NCBI GenBank assembly: GCA_001874305.1
Contig: MPCU01000006.1
Span: forward strand, 186,001 to 250,000
From: Bacteriovorax sp. MedPE-SWde
GTDB lineage: Bacteria; Bdellovibrionota; Bacteriovoracia; Bacteriovoracales; Bacteriovoracaceae
Length of the DNA stretch: 64,000 bases
Direction of reading: 5' to 3'
A program made the translations under genes and the position numbers. The notes below the pieces were generated by a model. That model saw only the letters and a list, made by a program, of their open reading frames with translations. It was not told the origin of the DNA and did no database searches. This document shows, piece by piece, positions 17,177-25,516 of the stretch. The stretch's first letter is position 1. Each line of letters begins with the position of its first letter.

Positions 17177-18202
17177 TTATTTAATTTCTTCAAAGTCTTC
17201 TAAATCAAAAGTATTCTCATCCCAACGAAGAGATATTGCCGACCATGTATAGCCGATTCCAGCTGAAGCAAGAACAACATGGTCACCTTTTTTAAGTTGT
17301 CCCCTCTTTTCCGCTAACCCAAGAGAAAGAACCTGATCTGGAGCACCAAAGTGTCCATAGTGATCCATATAGATACTCTGCTCTTCATTTAATTCGAGAT
17401 CGTTAACGATTGCATCGTGAGCAGATTTCTTCATATGAAGAAGAGCGAGATAGTCGATTGGTTTATGCATTGATCCCTGCGCTGCTTTCTTAATAACCTT
17501 TAAAAAATTTGATAGCGATCTATCTGCAAGCCTTTCTCTCATTCCGCCAATATCCGGACAAGTAAGATACATTTCATGTGATTCAGGTTTAGAAGATAAT
17601 GGTCTCTTCGTTCCACCAGCAGGAATAATCACGTCAAACGTAAAATCGCCATCTGTAATTATCGAACTTTCAAGAATAGGATTAGTCTCACCTCTTTCAA
17701 GAAGCATCGCTGATCCTCCATCACTTAGGTTGTATAAGAACCTAGACGTTGGATCTTTATAATTCACGAGATCACCAGTTTTATGACCTCCGCAAAGTAG
17801 AACTCTATTAACTTTCTTATCTGTTGCCATAAGAGACTTTGCAAGATGGAGTCCTAATACATTTGTGGAACATCTTGCAGATACATCAAAAGCATAAGCA
17901 TTCTTAAGTCCGAGTTCTCTTTGAACATAAATTCCGGCCGACCATACAGGGTGTTCCTTGAATTCAGACCCCGTCCAAATAATAAGATCGATACTAAGTG
18001 GATCAATTCCTTTTAATGCCTTTTTGGCCGCGTTAACCGCCATTTGTCCTGGATGTGTATCTTTATCCGCTCGACACTTTCTAACAATCCCCATTTTCTT
18101 TTCTATAACATCTTGAGGGATTCCTGATTGCTCTGAAATATATGCAGAGTCTTCATAACCTTTTGGTAGCCATACAGCGGCCTTCTTTAAACTAATTGTC
18201 AT
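17177..18202 (-). CDS. KAS III (FabH)-like condensing enzyme, variant active site
   Basis: The 341-residue protein has the thiolase-like fold of FabH. The nucleophile is Cys111 (SARCSTNV), and His256 (LLHMKKS) matches the FabH histidine. The position of the FabH asparagine in the YGN motif is His284 here (YGHFGAPDQ), giving a Cys-His-His triad as in KAS I/II, although the overall sequence is of the KAS III type. Members of this family condense acyl-CoA with malonyl-ACP or transfer acyl groups. Being in an operon with an SDR, ligase and hydrolases, it may act in a side pathway rather than bulk fatty acid synthesis. Confidence 0.85.
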   Translation of the reverse strand: MTISLKKAAVWLPKGYEDSAYISEQSGIPQDVIEKKMGIVRKCRADKDTHPGQMAVNAAKKALKGIDPLSIDLIIWTGSEFKEHPVWSAGIYVQRELGLKNAYAFDVSARCSTNVLGLHLAKSLMATDKKVNRVLLCGGHKTGDLVNYKDPTSRFLYNLSDGGSAMLLERGETNPILESSIITDGDFTFDVIIPAGGTKRPLSSKPESHEMYLTCPDIGGMRERLADRSLSNFLKVIKKAAQGSMHKPIDYLALLHMKKSAHDAIVNDLELNEEQSIYMDHYGHFGAPDQVLSLGLAEKRGQLKKGDHVVLASAGIGYTWSAISLRWDENTFDLEDFEEIK

Positions 18203-19011
18203 AGCTGTAATCCTAAGTATTGAGAGACTTCCTTTGCTGTCTCTATAGGTTTCTCTAAAAAGAAATGGTGGTCTGATTCTTTTATAAATTTAACTGTTGA
18301 ATTTGGTATTTTCTTTCCAAGAACATTTGCTGATTCAGGACTTACGAAACGATCCTCATCTCCAGTAATGACAAGTGTTGGACAAGTGATCTCTTCAAGG
18401 TCGACATTCTCTTCTAAGAACTTATCTACTGCTCTTTGCTGCAAAAGTACCTGATCAAGTTTTGGCATATTCTTAATTCTTAAATCTAAAATATCTTGAA
18501 AAATATCTGGTCGGTTCTTGATTATATTTGGATGGACTGTTGCTTGAGAAACAAGAAGATTATATGTTCTTGTATCAAGAGAAAATGAACGCCTAATAGA
18601 TTCTTCATCTAGTTTATTAAGTGCTGGAAAGTCACGACCTCCAGATGTCGTACAGGCCAAGACCAATGCTAAAACTTTACTCTTATCATAAAGAGCAACT
18701 TTTTGAGCAACAAAGCCACCCATACTTATTCCCATAACTGAGTACTTTGAGAAACCAAGAAAGCTCATGAGTTCAATGCCATCAAGAGCTAAATCGTCAA
18801 TTAAATAATCGTGAATAACAGAGGGAGACTTTCCCATCCCCCTGTTATCTACAAGTATCAAAGTATGGTCTTTGGATAGCTCATCTTTGATAAACTCAAA
18901 GTTATAGCTAGAACACCCAAAACCAGAGATACATAAGAGAGGACTCCCTTGTCCCAGAATCTCATAATGTATTTCAATATCTGATCTATTAAATTTCTTA
19001 TCATTACACAC
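18199..19011 (-). CDS. Alpha/beta hydrolase (first gene of operon)
   Basis: The product has 270 residues. It shows the oxyanion stretch CISGFGCSSYNF, VDNRGMGKSP, the nucleophile elbow GISMGG (Ser near residue 95), the acid in TGDEDRFV and the His in SDHHFFLEKP. The layout resembles ester or thioester hydrolases and C-C bond hydrolases. It starts with GTG and heads the six-gene operon, so it is nearest to the control region shared with the TetR gene. It overlaps the KAS III-like gene by four bases. The substrate is unknown. Confidence 0.85.
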   Translation of the reverse strand: MCNDKKFNRSDIEIHYEILGQGSPLLCISGFGCSSYNFEFIKDELSKDHTLILVDNRGMGKSPSVIHDYLIDDLALDGIELMSFLGFSKYSVMGISMGGFVAQKVALYDKSKVLALVLACTTSGGRDFPALNKLDEESIRRSFSLDTRTYNLLVSQATVHPNIIKNRPDIFQDILDLRIKNMPKLDQVLLQQRAVDKFLEENVDLEEITCPTLVITGDEDRFVSPESANVLGKKIPNSTVKFIKESDHHFFLEKPIETAKEVSQYLGLQL

Positions 19012-19036
19012 AGTTAGCTCATTTGTTTTCTATAAT

Positions 19037-19060
19037 CCTGATATTTTATTTAGTATCAGG
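19037..19060. promoter_or_regulatory. Inverted repeat, probable operator
   Basis: CCTGATA (19037-19043), a ten-base spacer and TATCAGG (19054-19060) form a perfect inverted repeat 25 bases upstream of the hydrolase start. It would overlap or adjoin the leftward promoter and is a good site for a dimeric repressor. Confidence 0.55.
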
Positions 19061-19101
19061 GGGTGAAACTCTCGCTCTAAATTTCTTTCATGTCAACTTT
19101 T

Positions 19102-19117
19102 TTGTACGCACGTACAA
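19102..19117. promoter_or_regulatory. Perfect palindrome, probable TetR operator
   Basis: TTGTACG-CA-CGTACAA is a perfect seven-base inverted repeat with a two-base centre. It lies in the 171-base spacer between the operon and the divergent TetR gene, 30 bases before the TetR -35 box. Short compact palindromes of this kind are typical TetR-family sites. Confidence 0.65.
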
Positions 19118-19146
19118 GAAAAACCTACATTGCGTATAAATATATT

Positions 19147-19175
19147 TTGAGTTGTTATATGTGATGTGCTAGTTT
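19147..19175 (+). promoter_or_regulatory. TetR gene promoter, leaderless type
   Basis: TTGAGT (19147-19152), 17 bases, TAGTTT (19170-19175), then seven bases to the ATG at 19183. No Shine-Dalgarno sequence is seen. Confidence 0.5.
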
Positions 19176-19182
19176 TTACTCT

Positions 19183-19821
19183 ATGCAAGAAAGCTCAAAA
19201 GAAATAACTAATATTGATCCTATTCTCTATGAACTCTTTGAGTTTAAACCAAGAAAAGGTGATTTAAAAAAGGTCGAAATAATGAAGGCGGCCATAGTAA
19301 GTCTCTCCACACTTGGTGTAGAAAAGACCTCATTTGAATCAATTGCAAAACTTATCGGAACCCGACGTGCCCATATCGCATATCACTTTAGTGAAAAGCA
19401 TGACATCTATAAAGGCGCGATAAAATATATCTTAGCAACATATCAACAAGTATTAATGGAGCAACTCTCTCATGCAAAAACAGGGATTGAGATGCTCGAG
19501 AGATATGTAAAAGCGGGTTTTTCTTGGGCAGAAAATAATCCAAATCAAGTATCTGTTTTACTTTTACTTGGATATTTTTGCAGTATCGATGAAGAATACT
19601 TAGAGCTTAATCATCTCGTAAAACAAAAGGGTCAGGAGAGAATTTATTTTATTCTTATGGATCAACTAGATAAAGAGATTAGCTCAAAAGATGCAAGATC
19701 TCTAAGTGTAACAATTCAAAATTTAACATCTTCTTCTATTCAAGATTGCTACACGACCAAGGGTCTAAGCCTTAAAGATACACAGAAGAATGTTCTTACT
19801 CTAATTAGGAAGATAATTTAA
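19183..19821 (+). CDS. TetR/AcrR-family transcriptional regulator
   Basis: The 212-residue protein has an N-terminal extension of about 25 residues and then a TetR helix-turn-helix (about residues 27-75: EIMKAAIVSLSTLGVEKTSF, then IAKLIGTRRAHIAYHFSEKHDIYKGA). The helical C-terminal half would bind the ligand, perhaps an acyl-CoA as in FadR-type TetR proteins. It is divergent from the six-gene operon and coupled by TAATG to a secreted esterase, so it probably controls both. Two palindromes in the spacer are candidate binding sites. Its ligand is unknown. Confidence 0.9.
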   Translation: MQESSKEITNIDPILYELFEFKPRKGDLKKVEIMKAAIVSLSTLGVEKTSFESIAKLIGTRRAHIAYHFSEKHDIYKGAIKYILATYQQVLMEQLSHAKTGIEMLERYVKAGFSWAENNPNQVSVLLLLGYFCSIDEEYLELNHLVKQKGQERIYFILMDQLDKEISSKDARSLSVTIQNLTSSSIQDCYTTKGLSLKDTQKNVLTLIRKII

Positions 19822-20798
19822 TGAAGCTTATATTCTGTAATATTTTCGCCATTCTCTTTTCTTTTTCTATTCAAGCAGGGACTTGGACAGAGGGCTCATA
19901 CTGGAGTATCTGGGGAACTCGTAATTATAAAGTCTACTTACCACATAACTATTCAACAGCACCTCAAAGTACAAAGCTACCTGTGATTGTTGCTCTTCAT
20001 GGATGTATGCAAAACCCGGAGGTCTTTGCAGGAGGCTCTCGTTTAAACGAGTGGGCCGACAAATTAGGCTTTGCCGTTATTTATCCAGAACAAACTAATA
20101 TGTACAACATCTACAATTGTTGGAATTGGTTCTTTCCACACAATCAAGCAAAGGGTTCAGGTGAAGCAGAGCTTGTGATGGGAAGTGTAGATCGTGTAAT
20201 AAAGCAATTTAGCTTTGATAAGAAAAGAGTATTCCTTCTAGGAATGAGTGCAGGTGGTGCTATGGCATCAATACTTAGCAACTGCTACCCAAAGAAATTT
20301 AATGCCGTAGGAACTCATCATGCAACAATGTACAAAGCAGCTGAAGATCCGTTTACTGCTGAGGATGTTGTTTATAACGGCTCTAAGCTCTCACCAGAGG
20401 TAGCTGCAATAAAAGGATATGCATGCTCAAGACTAACTCGTAAAAAAGAGCTACTTCCGGCCGTAATCATTCATGGATCTCGCGGTGCTGTTATGAAGGC
20501 CATTCACGCTACTCAAGTAGAGTCAGAACTTAGGGCCTTTAATGATCTACTGGACAATGGACGAAGAGATCACTCTCTAGATGACAATTTCTCAAAAGTA
20601 AGAATTGAGCCTAAAGATAAGTATGCTTATGATTTAGTAACTTGGTCTCATCAAGGAAAACCATATATCAAACGTTATATGATTGAAACTTTGGGTCACG
20701 CTTGGAGTGGCGGAGACAATCAATATGAGTTTAATGATCAAAATGGTCCTGATGCAACAAAGTTCATGTTAGACTTCTTTAAAGACTACGGCCTCTAA
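19821..20798 (+). CDS. Secreted PHB-depolymerase-family esterase
   Basis: The 325-residue product has a signal peptide (cleavage near IQAG). It matches the esterase/PHB depolymerase family: the HGCMQNPEVFA oxyanion block, a cysteine/tryptophan segment YNCWNWF, the lipase box GMSAGGA with Ser143, and the C-terminal His in TLGHAWSGG. Relatives cleave poly(3-hydroxybutyrate) or acetyl and feruloyl esters outside the cell. No substrate-binding domain is attached, so the polymer specificity is open. It shares a transcript with the TetR gene and ends in a CTAA overlap with the convergent esterase. Confidence 0.85.
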   Translation: MKLIFCNIFAILFSFSIQAGTWTEGSYWSIWGTRNYKVYLPHNYSTAPQSTKLPVIVALHGCMQNPEVFAGGSRLNEWADKLGFAVIYPEQTNMYNIYNCWNWFFPHNQAKGSGEAELVMGSVDRVIKQFSFDKKRVFLLGMSAGGAMASILSNCYPKKFNAVGTHHATMYKAAEDPFTAEDVVYNGSKLSPEVAAIKGYACSRLTRKKELLPAVIIHGSRGAVMKAIHATQVESELRAFNDLLDNGRRDHSLDDNFSKVRIEPKDKYAYDLVTWSHQGKPYIKRYMIETLGHAWSGGDNQYEFNDQNGPDATKFMLDFFKDYGL

Positions 20799-21796
20799 AG
20801 AAGGTCAATATCAGTAAGGTCCTGTATCATACGTGCAACAATTGATAGTTGTTGCCCTTTCTTTGTATGATATTCCGATCCACTATGACCCCACCAATCC
20901 CAGCAACCATATGGATTTCTTCCAGGAATAGTAGCTTTCTTCGCTTGAGGATAGAGAACGATAAGATTAAGTTTATCTGCGGCTTCATTAATTCCAGTAT
21001 TCATAACATACTGAGTTTCAATGTGATCAACTGTTTGAGAGCATCCATGAAAGGCCACATGAAAGTCACACTCTCCTCCATTCTCACAAAATTTTGGAAT
21101 ATAAATATAGGCAGACTCTTGCATTAAAGGTTTTCCAAGTCCCCTCTTAAAAAACTTAGTTTGATCTATCTTAAGTAACTCTCCCTTCTCAACATTCATT
21201 GACGAAGTCTTTTTAGGATAGAGATAAGATAGTGACTCATAAGCACCATCATAATTACAACTACTGATAAAAGGTGACTTCTTTGGCGTAGCACATGGAT
21301 TTCCATATGAAATTGTTGGATAAGTATGACCGGCCATCATATCATCAACCATTGATATAGATTCATTCTTTAAACCAAGAAGATGATATAAGCGCTTAAG
21401 CTGATACGGTACAGCAGAAGAGACGACAGTATCATTCATACCGGCAAAAATATAAACACGATCTTTTTTTATTTTATTTATTGCATCAACTCTATTTCTC
21501 TTAGCGAGTTTTTTAATCGATTCAAAAGACTCTGATGCTAGGTTGTAGGACTCTTTCCCATTCATACAACGCCCTAACGCCTTACTGCTACTTCCCTTTG
21601 CACAGTAGAAAGGACCTCCAGCAAACATCGCGGCCCCACTAACTTTTGAATTAAAGGCGATGTGAAACTGGTGAGCAAAGAATGCACCAGAAGAAATACC
21701 AGATACAGTTATATCTTTAGATCGAAGATTAAACTGAAAAGCATTTATAGATGTAGAAATAAAAAGGAAAGAAATGAAAATTATTTTCTTTATCAT
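20795..21796 (-). CDS. Second exported PHB-depolymerase-like esterase
   Basis: The 333-residue protein has a signal peptide (cleavage near SINA) and a lipase box GISSGAF with Ser35 very close to the mature N-terminus, as in the periplasmic type of short-chain PHA depolymerase. Further family marks are MFAGGPFYCAKGS, AGMNDTVV, HGCSQTVDHIE and NPYGCWDWWGHSG. It is not a close copy of the neighbour at 19821; the two belong to different subgroups. GGAG precedes the ATG. Degradation of PHA granules or oligomers, perhaps from prey, is a plausible role. Confidence 0.8.
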   Translation of the reverse strand: MIKKIIFISFLFISTSINAFQFNLRSKDITVSGISSGAFFAHQFHIAFNSKVSGAAMFAGGPFYCAKGSSSKALGRCMNGKESYNLASESFESIKKLAKRNRVDAINKIKKDRVYIFAGMNDTVVSSAVPYQLKRLYHLLGLKNESISMVDDMMAGHTYPTISYGNPCATPKKSPFISSCNYDGAYESLSYLYPKKTSSMNVEKGELLKIDQTKFFKRGLGKPLMQESAYIYIPKFCENGGECDFHVAFHGCSQTVDHIETQYVMNTGINEAADKLNLIVLYPQAKKATIPGRNPYGCWDWWGHSGSEYHTKKGQQLSIVARMIQDLTDIDLL

Positions 21797-21866
21797 GAGA
21801 ACTCCAATTAATTACCTTCATCATAATAGAGAAAATATAAATCGACACGATAAATTTACCAATAGT

Positions 21867-23555
21867 TTAATATTCAGAGATAATGGAATGACCCATGACA
21901 TTTTTAAAAGGAGGTTTGAAAGTTTGAATTACTTTCTTCTTATTTTTTTCAAATGGCCAATGAACTACGACTTCTTTTACTGAAGACTTTCCAAGACCAA
22001 AGTGAAGATACTGTGAATTCTGAGAAGGAAATGGTCCAGAGTTCACCTGATGCCATCGAGTTTGTTCTCGACCATCTTTAGTTCTTAACACAACTTTCGC
22101 GCCAATTGCATTCTTATTAGAGTTCTTACCTTCTAACTTCAAACTAATCCACTTTCCAGTTTGTGCGAGTCTATTTTCAAAGAGAAAGAGTTTCTTTTTT
22201 ATATTCTTATTTCTCACATCTGTTTGTGAAACAAGAATATCTAACTTTCCATCACCATTATAATCAAAATAAGTACTACCTATCGGGTTCATTACATCAA
22301 GCCCCATTTTCTTTGAGAAATCTACATAGGCATGATCCTTCTCTTGGACAAAGAGGATTAATCTTGTATGAGGAGGAAACCCACTATTTTCAACCATTAA
22401 GTCAATAAGACCATCATTATTTATATCAAGCCAATTAGCTCGTTGATCGCCCTGGTTCCAATTTTCCTTCCCTAGGTCAGAGATGTATTCATTTCGAATA
22501 AATGTTGGAGGAAAACCTAGTCCTTCTCCAGTTAGAATACTTGATCTATCACGGGTTTCTGAGTCATAAGAGTGAGAAATCTCACCAACAACTAAATCCA
22601 TAATCCCGTCATTATTATAATCAGCACAAAGAGAGTAAGTAGAGTTTCCACCACCCTTCGTTGTCATTTCACCTTCCTGATCTTGATCAAATCCTGAATC
22701 CTTGGCCCTGTCCCTAAACTTTAAAACCCCACTCTCCTTCTTCCCTATCCATAGCTTATTAGAGAATCCAGACGAAGAACTTGTGAGAATATCAGCTGTA
22801 CCATCTCCATCCAAGTCACAATGAGAAACACCATATGTTGGAGTTCGATTTGAACGTTTATTCTCACCAACAAGTGCACCAGAGATGTCATGAATCTTAT
22901 TATTTTTAAAAGTATATAATTTATCTGAAACTAGTTGCTCATGGGATTTCTTAGTTTTGTCATACCAATTACCAACATAGTAATCCAATTGCCCATCCTG
23001 ATCATAATCTAAGGTACTAATTGAAGTAACAGGGTTTCTTCCCTTAAAAACTCTCTTCTCATCAAGTTTGAATATGATATTTCCACGACTACGAACACCT
23101 CGATACATTTGTATTGGAGACTTTGTTAGCTCTGTTTTTTGATTATGTGCCGCCACGAGAATGTCAGGCAATCCATCCTTATCAAAATCATCAATATTCA
23201 AAAAAGAGGCTTTTACTGGAGACTCAAAGAAGATCTTCTTAGACTTTCTAAACCCACTTTTTGTTCTTACATAGATAACTGGTGTTGAGTAAAATTCGGG
23301 GAGAATGACTAGGTCCTCCCGGTCATCACCATTAAGATCATATATGTAAAACTTAGATGCCATTACATTGCCAAGTCCAGCAATATCAGAAATATCAGCA
23401 AAGTCAGAGCTTTCAATAGAAGGTCCTGACTTTAAAACTTTAAATGATTTCTTTATACGACTTGCTTTATTACTATATGAAGTAGTGGGACGCTTTTCTT
23501 TCGTCCCACAAGCTATAAGTACTGAAAGTAATAGTAAACTGGCAACTGGCTTCAT
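21867..23555 (-). CDS. FG-GAP repeat lipoprotein with ASPIC/UnbV domain
   Basis: The 562-residue product has a lipobox (LIAC, Cys16) and several FG-GAP/VCBS calcium-type repeats, seen as DLNGDDRED, DFDKDGLPD, DYDQDGQLD, DLDGDGTAD, DYNNDGIMD, DINNDGLID and DYNGDGKLD. These build a beta-propeller. The C-terminus (about residues 480-550) has the ASPIC/UnbV features NAIGAKVVLRTKDG and LHFGLGKSS. Members are extracellular proteins of unclear role, possibly in adhesion or binding. It follows the acyl-CoA dehydrogenase by seven bases. Confidence 0.9.
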   Translation of the reverse strand: MKPVASLLLLSVLIACGTKEKRPTTSYSNKASRIKKSFKVLKSGPSIESSDFADISDIAGLGNVMASKFYIYDLNGDDREDLVILPEFYSTPVIYVRTKSGFRKSKKIFFESPVKASFLNIDDFDKDGLPDILVAAHNQKTELTKSPIQMYRGVRSRGNIIFKLDEKRVFKGRNPVTSISTLDYDQDGQLDYYVGNWYDKTKKSHEQLVSDKLYTFKNNKIHDISGALVGENKRSNRTPTYGVSHCDLDGDGTADILTSSSSGFSNKLWIGKKESGVLKFRDRAKDSGFDQDQEGEMTTKGGGNSTYSLCADYNNDGIMDLVVGEISHSYDSETRDRSSILTGEGLGFPPTFIRNEYISDLGKENWNQGDQRANWLDINNDGLIDLMVENSGFPPHTRLILFVQEKDHAYVDFSKKMGLDVMNPIGSTYFDYNGDGKLDILVSQTDVRNKNIKKKLFLFENRLAQTGKWISLKLEGKNSNKNAIGAKVVLRTKDGREQTRWHQVNSGPFPSQNSQYLHFGLGKSSVKEVVVHWPFEKNKKKVIQTFKPPFKNVMGHSIISEY

Positions 23556-23562
23556 AACAACC

Positions 23563-25329
23563 TTAAAAATCTATAATATCTAAACCATATCCATCGTTGT
23601 CACAAACTTGCTTAGAAGTTTCAACAATTAACTTATCTTGGTTTGAAGTCATCTCTTTAAGATTTTTAACAAAGACTGCTCTTGCTTCTCTTAACGAAAC
23701 TTTTGCAAGGTTCATAACATAGTCTTTCTTTGCTTGATCAACATCATCTTTACCCATAATGGCTGTAGTTCTTGAGAGAACTGCAACGATTACATAAAGT
23801 TCAATAGCCATATTTGCGATTCTTTGCTGAGGTAACTCATGATGAATAATATTCTTACCATACTTCATTAAAGTATTTTCTACTTGGATAGCGAAACCAC
23901 CAAGCATTGAGTTAAAGTAACCCGCATATTCCTCAAGCTCAGGATGAACTTTAGTAATAGATCTTTGTCCAATTATTTTTGAAACTCTATTTTTTGCAAA
24001 GTTAGTTAAAACCCCAAGAGATTTAATAGGATCTTGTAACGCCTTAGAGACATCTGAAATCTTTCCAAGTTCTTTTAAGTTTTCAGATGGACCACGTACA
24101 CCTGAAAGAGCGAGGAAACATCTTAAGATTTCGTTCGTACCTTCAAAGATAAGGTTAATTCTTGTATCCCTCATGATTCTCTCATAAGGATACTCTTTCA
24201 TGTAACCATTTCCGGCCGCAATTTGCATACCAGTATCGACAACTTTCCAAAGAGATTCTGAACCGTAAATCTTACAAACGGCAGTTTCAAGGAAGTAGTC
24301 ATTAAGACCTTTACACATATTTCCTGTCGTCATGTAGACAATACTCTCTGTCGCATAACATCGAGCGGCCATCTCAGTAAGCTTTTCTTGAATCATTCCA
24401 AATTCAGAAATGGACATTCCAAATTGCTTTCTACCTTTAGCATGCTCAGTTGAAAGTTTAAGAATACTCTTCATACCTCCAACACATCCAGCACCTAAAG
24501 AGAGACGCCCTGAATTTAGAACATTCATTGCAATCTTAAAACCTTTACCAAGCTCACCTAAGATATTCTCTTTTGGAACAATAACCTTATCAAAGTAAAC
24601 GGCACGGGTCTCACTTGCACGAATCCCCATTTTATTTTCTTTTTCACCAAAAGATACACCTTCCATATCTTTTTCTACGATAAAGCATGAGATCTTTTCT
24701 TTAGTTTTACCGTCTACTTCATGGTCAGTTTTACAAAATACTGTGTAGAAACCGGCCATACCAGCATTGGTAATCCAAAGCTTCTGCCCATTTAATGTAT
24801 AAGTTCCATCACCGTTATCTACGGCCTTTGTCTTAATTGAATAAGCATCTGAACCCGAACCAGGCTCAGTAAGACAAAATGCGGCCATACACTCACCACT
24901 TGCAAGAAGAGGCAGCCATTTATTCTTTTGCTCATCATTTCCTTCATTTAATAGTGCTCTATAACCAATAGACTGGTGAGCACCAAGCATTGTGGCAACT
25001 GAACCATCAAAAGAAGCAACTTCAGCAAATAGCCTACTATATAATGAGTAGTCTAGCTCTAAACCTCCAAACTGCTCCTCTACCGCCATTCCACATAGCC
25101 CAAGTTCAGCAAGGCCTTTAAGAACGTCATCTGGAATTTTAGCTTCTTCATCCATCTTCTCGCCGTCAATTGAATCTTCACAATACTTTGAAACAGCATT
25201 AGTCATCTCTTTGGCAAACTCAACTTGTTCATCAGAGAAATGTGGATAAGGCATTACGTTATTTTCATCAATTTCACCGTAGAAGAACCCACCTACAATT
25301 GAGTCCATCATAGTCTTTTCATCAGACAT
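23563..25329 (-). CDS. Acyl-CoA dehydrogenase, long VLCAD-like form
   Basis: The flavoenzyme oxidises acyl-CoA to trans-2-enoyl-CoA, the first step of beta-oxidation. The 588-residue length, about 180 residues longer than the short-chain forms, resembles VLCAD/ACAD9, with an added C-terminal helical domain. Visible marks are AAFCLTEPGSGSDA, LWITNAGMA for FAD and substrate, GRKQFGMSISEF, and the catalytic Glu in IFEGTNEILR (about residue 405). GGAAG precedes the ATG. It is the first gene of a two-gene leftward unit and complements the acyl-CoA ligase encoded nearby. Confidence 0.93.
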   Translation of the reverse strand: MSDEKTMMDSIVGGFFYGEIDENNVMPYPHFSDEQVEFAKEMTNAVSKYCEDSIDGEKMDEEAKIPDDVLKGLAELGLCGMAVEEQFGGLELDYSLYSRLFAEVASFDGSVATMLGAHQSIGYRALLNEGNDEQKNKWLPLLASGECMAAFCLTEPGSGSDAYSIKTKAVDNGDGTYTLNGQKLWITNAGMAGFYTVFCKTDHEVDGKTKEKISCFIVEKDMEGVSFGEKENKMGIRASETRAVYFDKVIVPKENILGELGKGFKIAMNVLNSGRLSLGAGCVGGMKSILKLSTEHAKGRKQFGMSISEFGMIQEKLTEMAARCYATESIVYMTTGNMCKGLNDYFLETAVCKIYGSESLWKVVDTGMQIAAGNGYMKEYPYERIMRDTRINLIFEGTNEILRCFLALSGVRGPSENLKELGKISDVSKALQDPIKSLGVLTNFAKNRVSKIIGQRSITKVHPELEEYAGYFNSMLGGFAIQVENTLMKYGKNIIHHELPQQRIANMAIELYVIVAVLSRTTAIMGKDDVDQAKKDYVMNLAKVSLREARAVFVKNLKEMTSNQDKLIVETSKQVCDNDGYGLDIIDF

Positions 25330-25454
25330 TATTTCTTCCTTTTTAGTATTTTTACATTAGATATTCTAACACTCATTAGTAGACAGATACAGTATTTAAT
25401 AACCGACTATAGACATCGGGATAAAGTCGACAATTTTACCCTGTCATAACATTG

Positions 25455-25483
25455 TTGAAGCTTTACAACATATTGCCTAAAAT
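25455..25483 (+). promoter_or_regulatory. Promoter of the type II secretion operon
   Basis: TTGAAG (25455-25460), 17 bases and TAAAAT (25478-25483) lie upstream of gspC, leaving a leader of about 27 bases. The rest of the 187-base spacer up to the divergent acyl-CoA dehydrogenase contains no other clear element. Confidence 0.5.
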
Positions 25484-25516
25484 ATTACAAAGACGAGATT
25501 TAACCAAAGTTGATGC

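Noticed and set aside
12693-19011. Operon considered as OleABCD-type long-chain olefin or biotin (BioZ) synthesis
   Set aside because: OleB/C/D-specific features are absent and no biotin genes are nearby; the active-site change in the KAS III-like enzyme also differs from both.
21774-21983. Short plus-strand frame across the spacer between the second esterase and the ASPIC/UnbV gene
   Set aside because: It overlaps both neighbouring genes, has no ribosome binding site, and reads like random AT-rich sequence.
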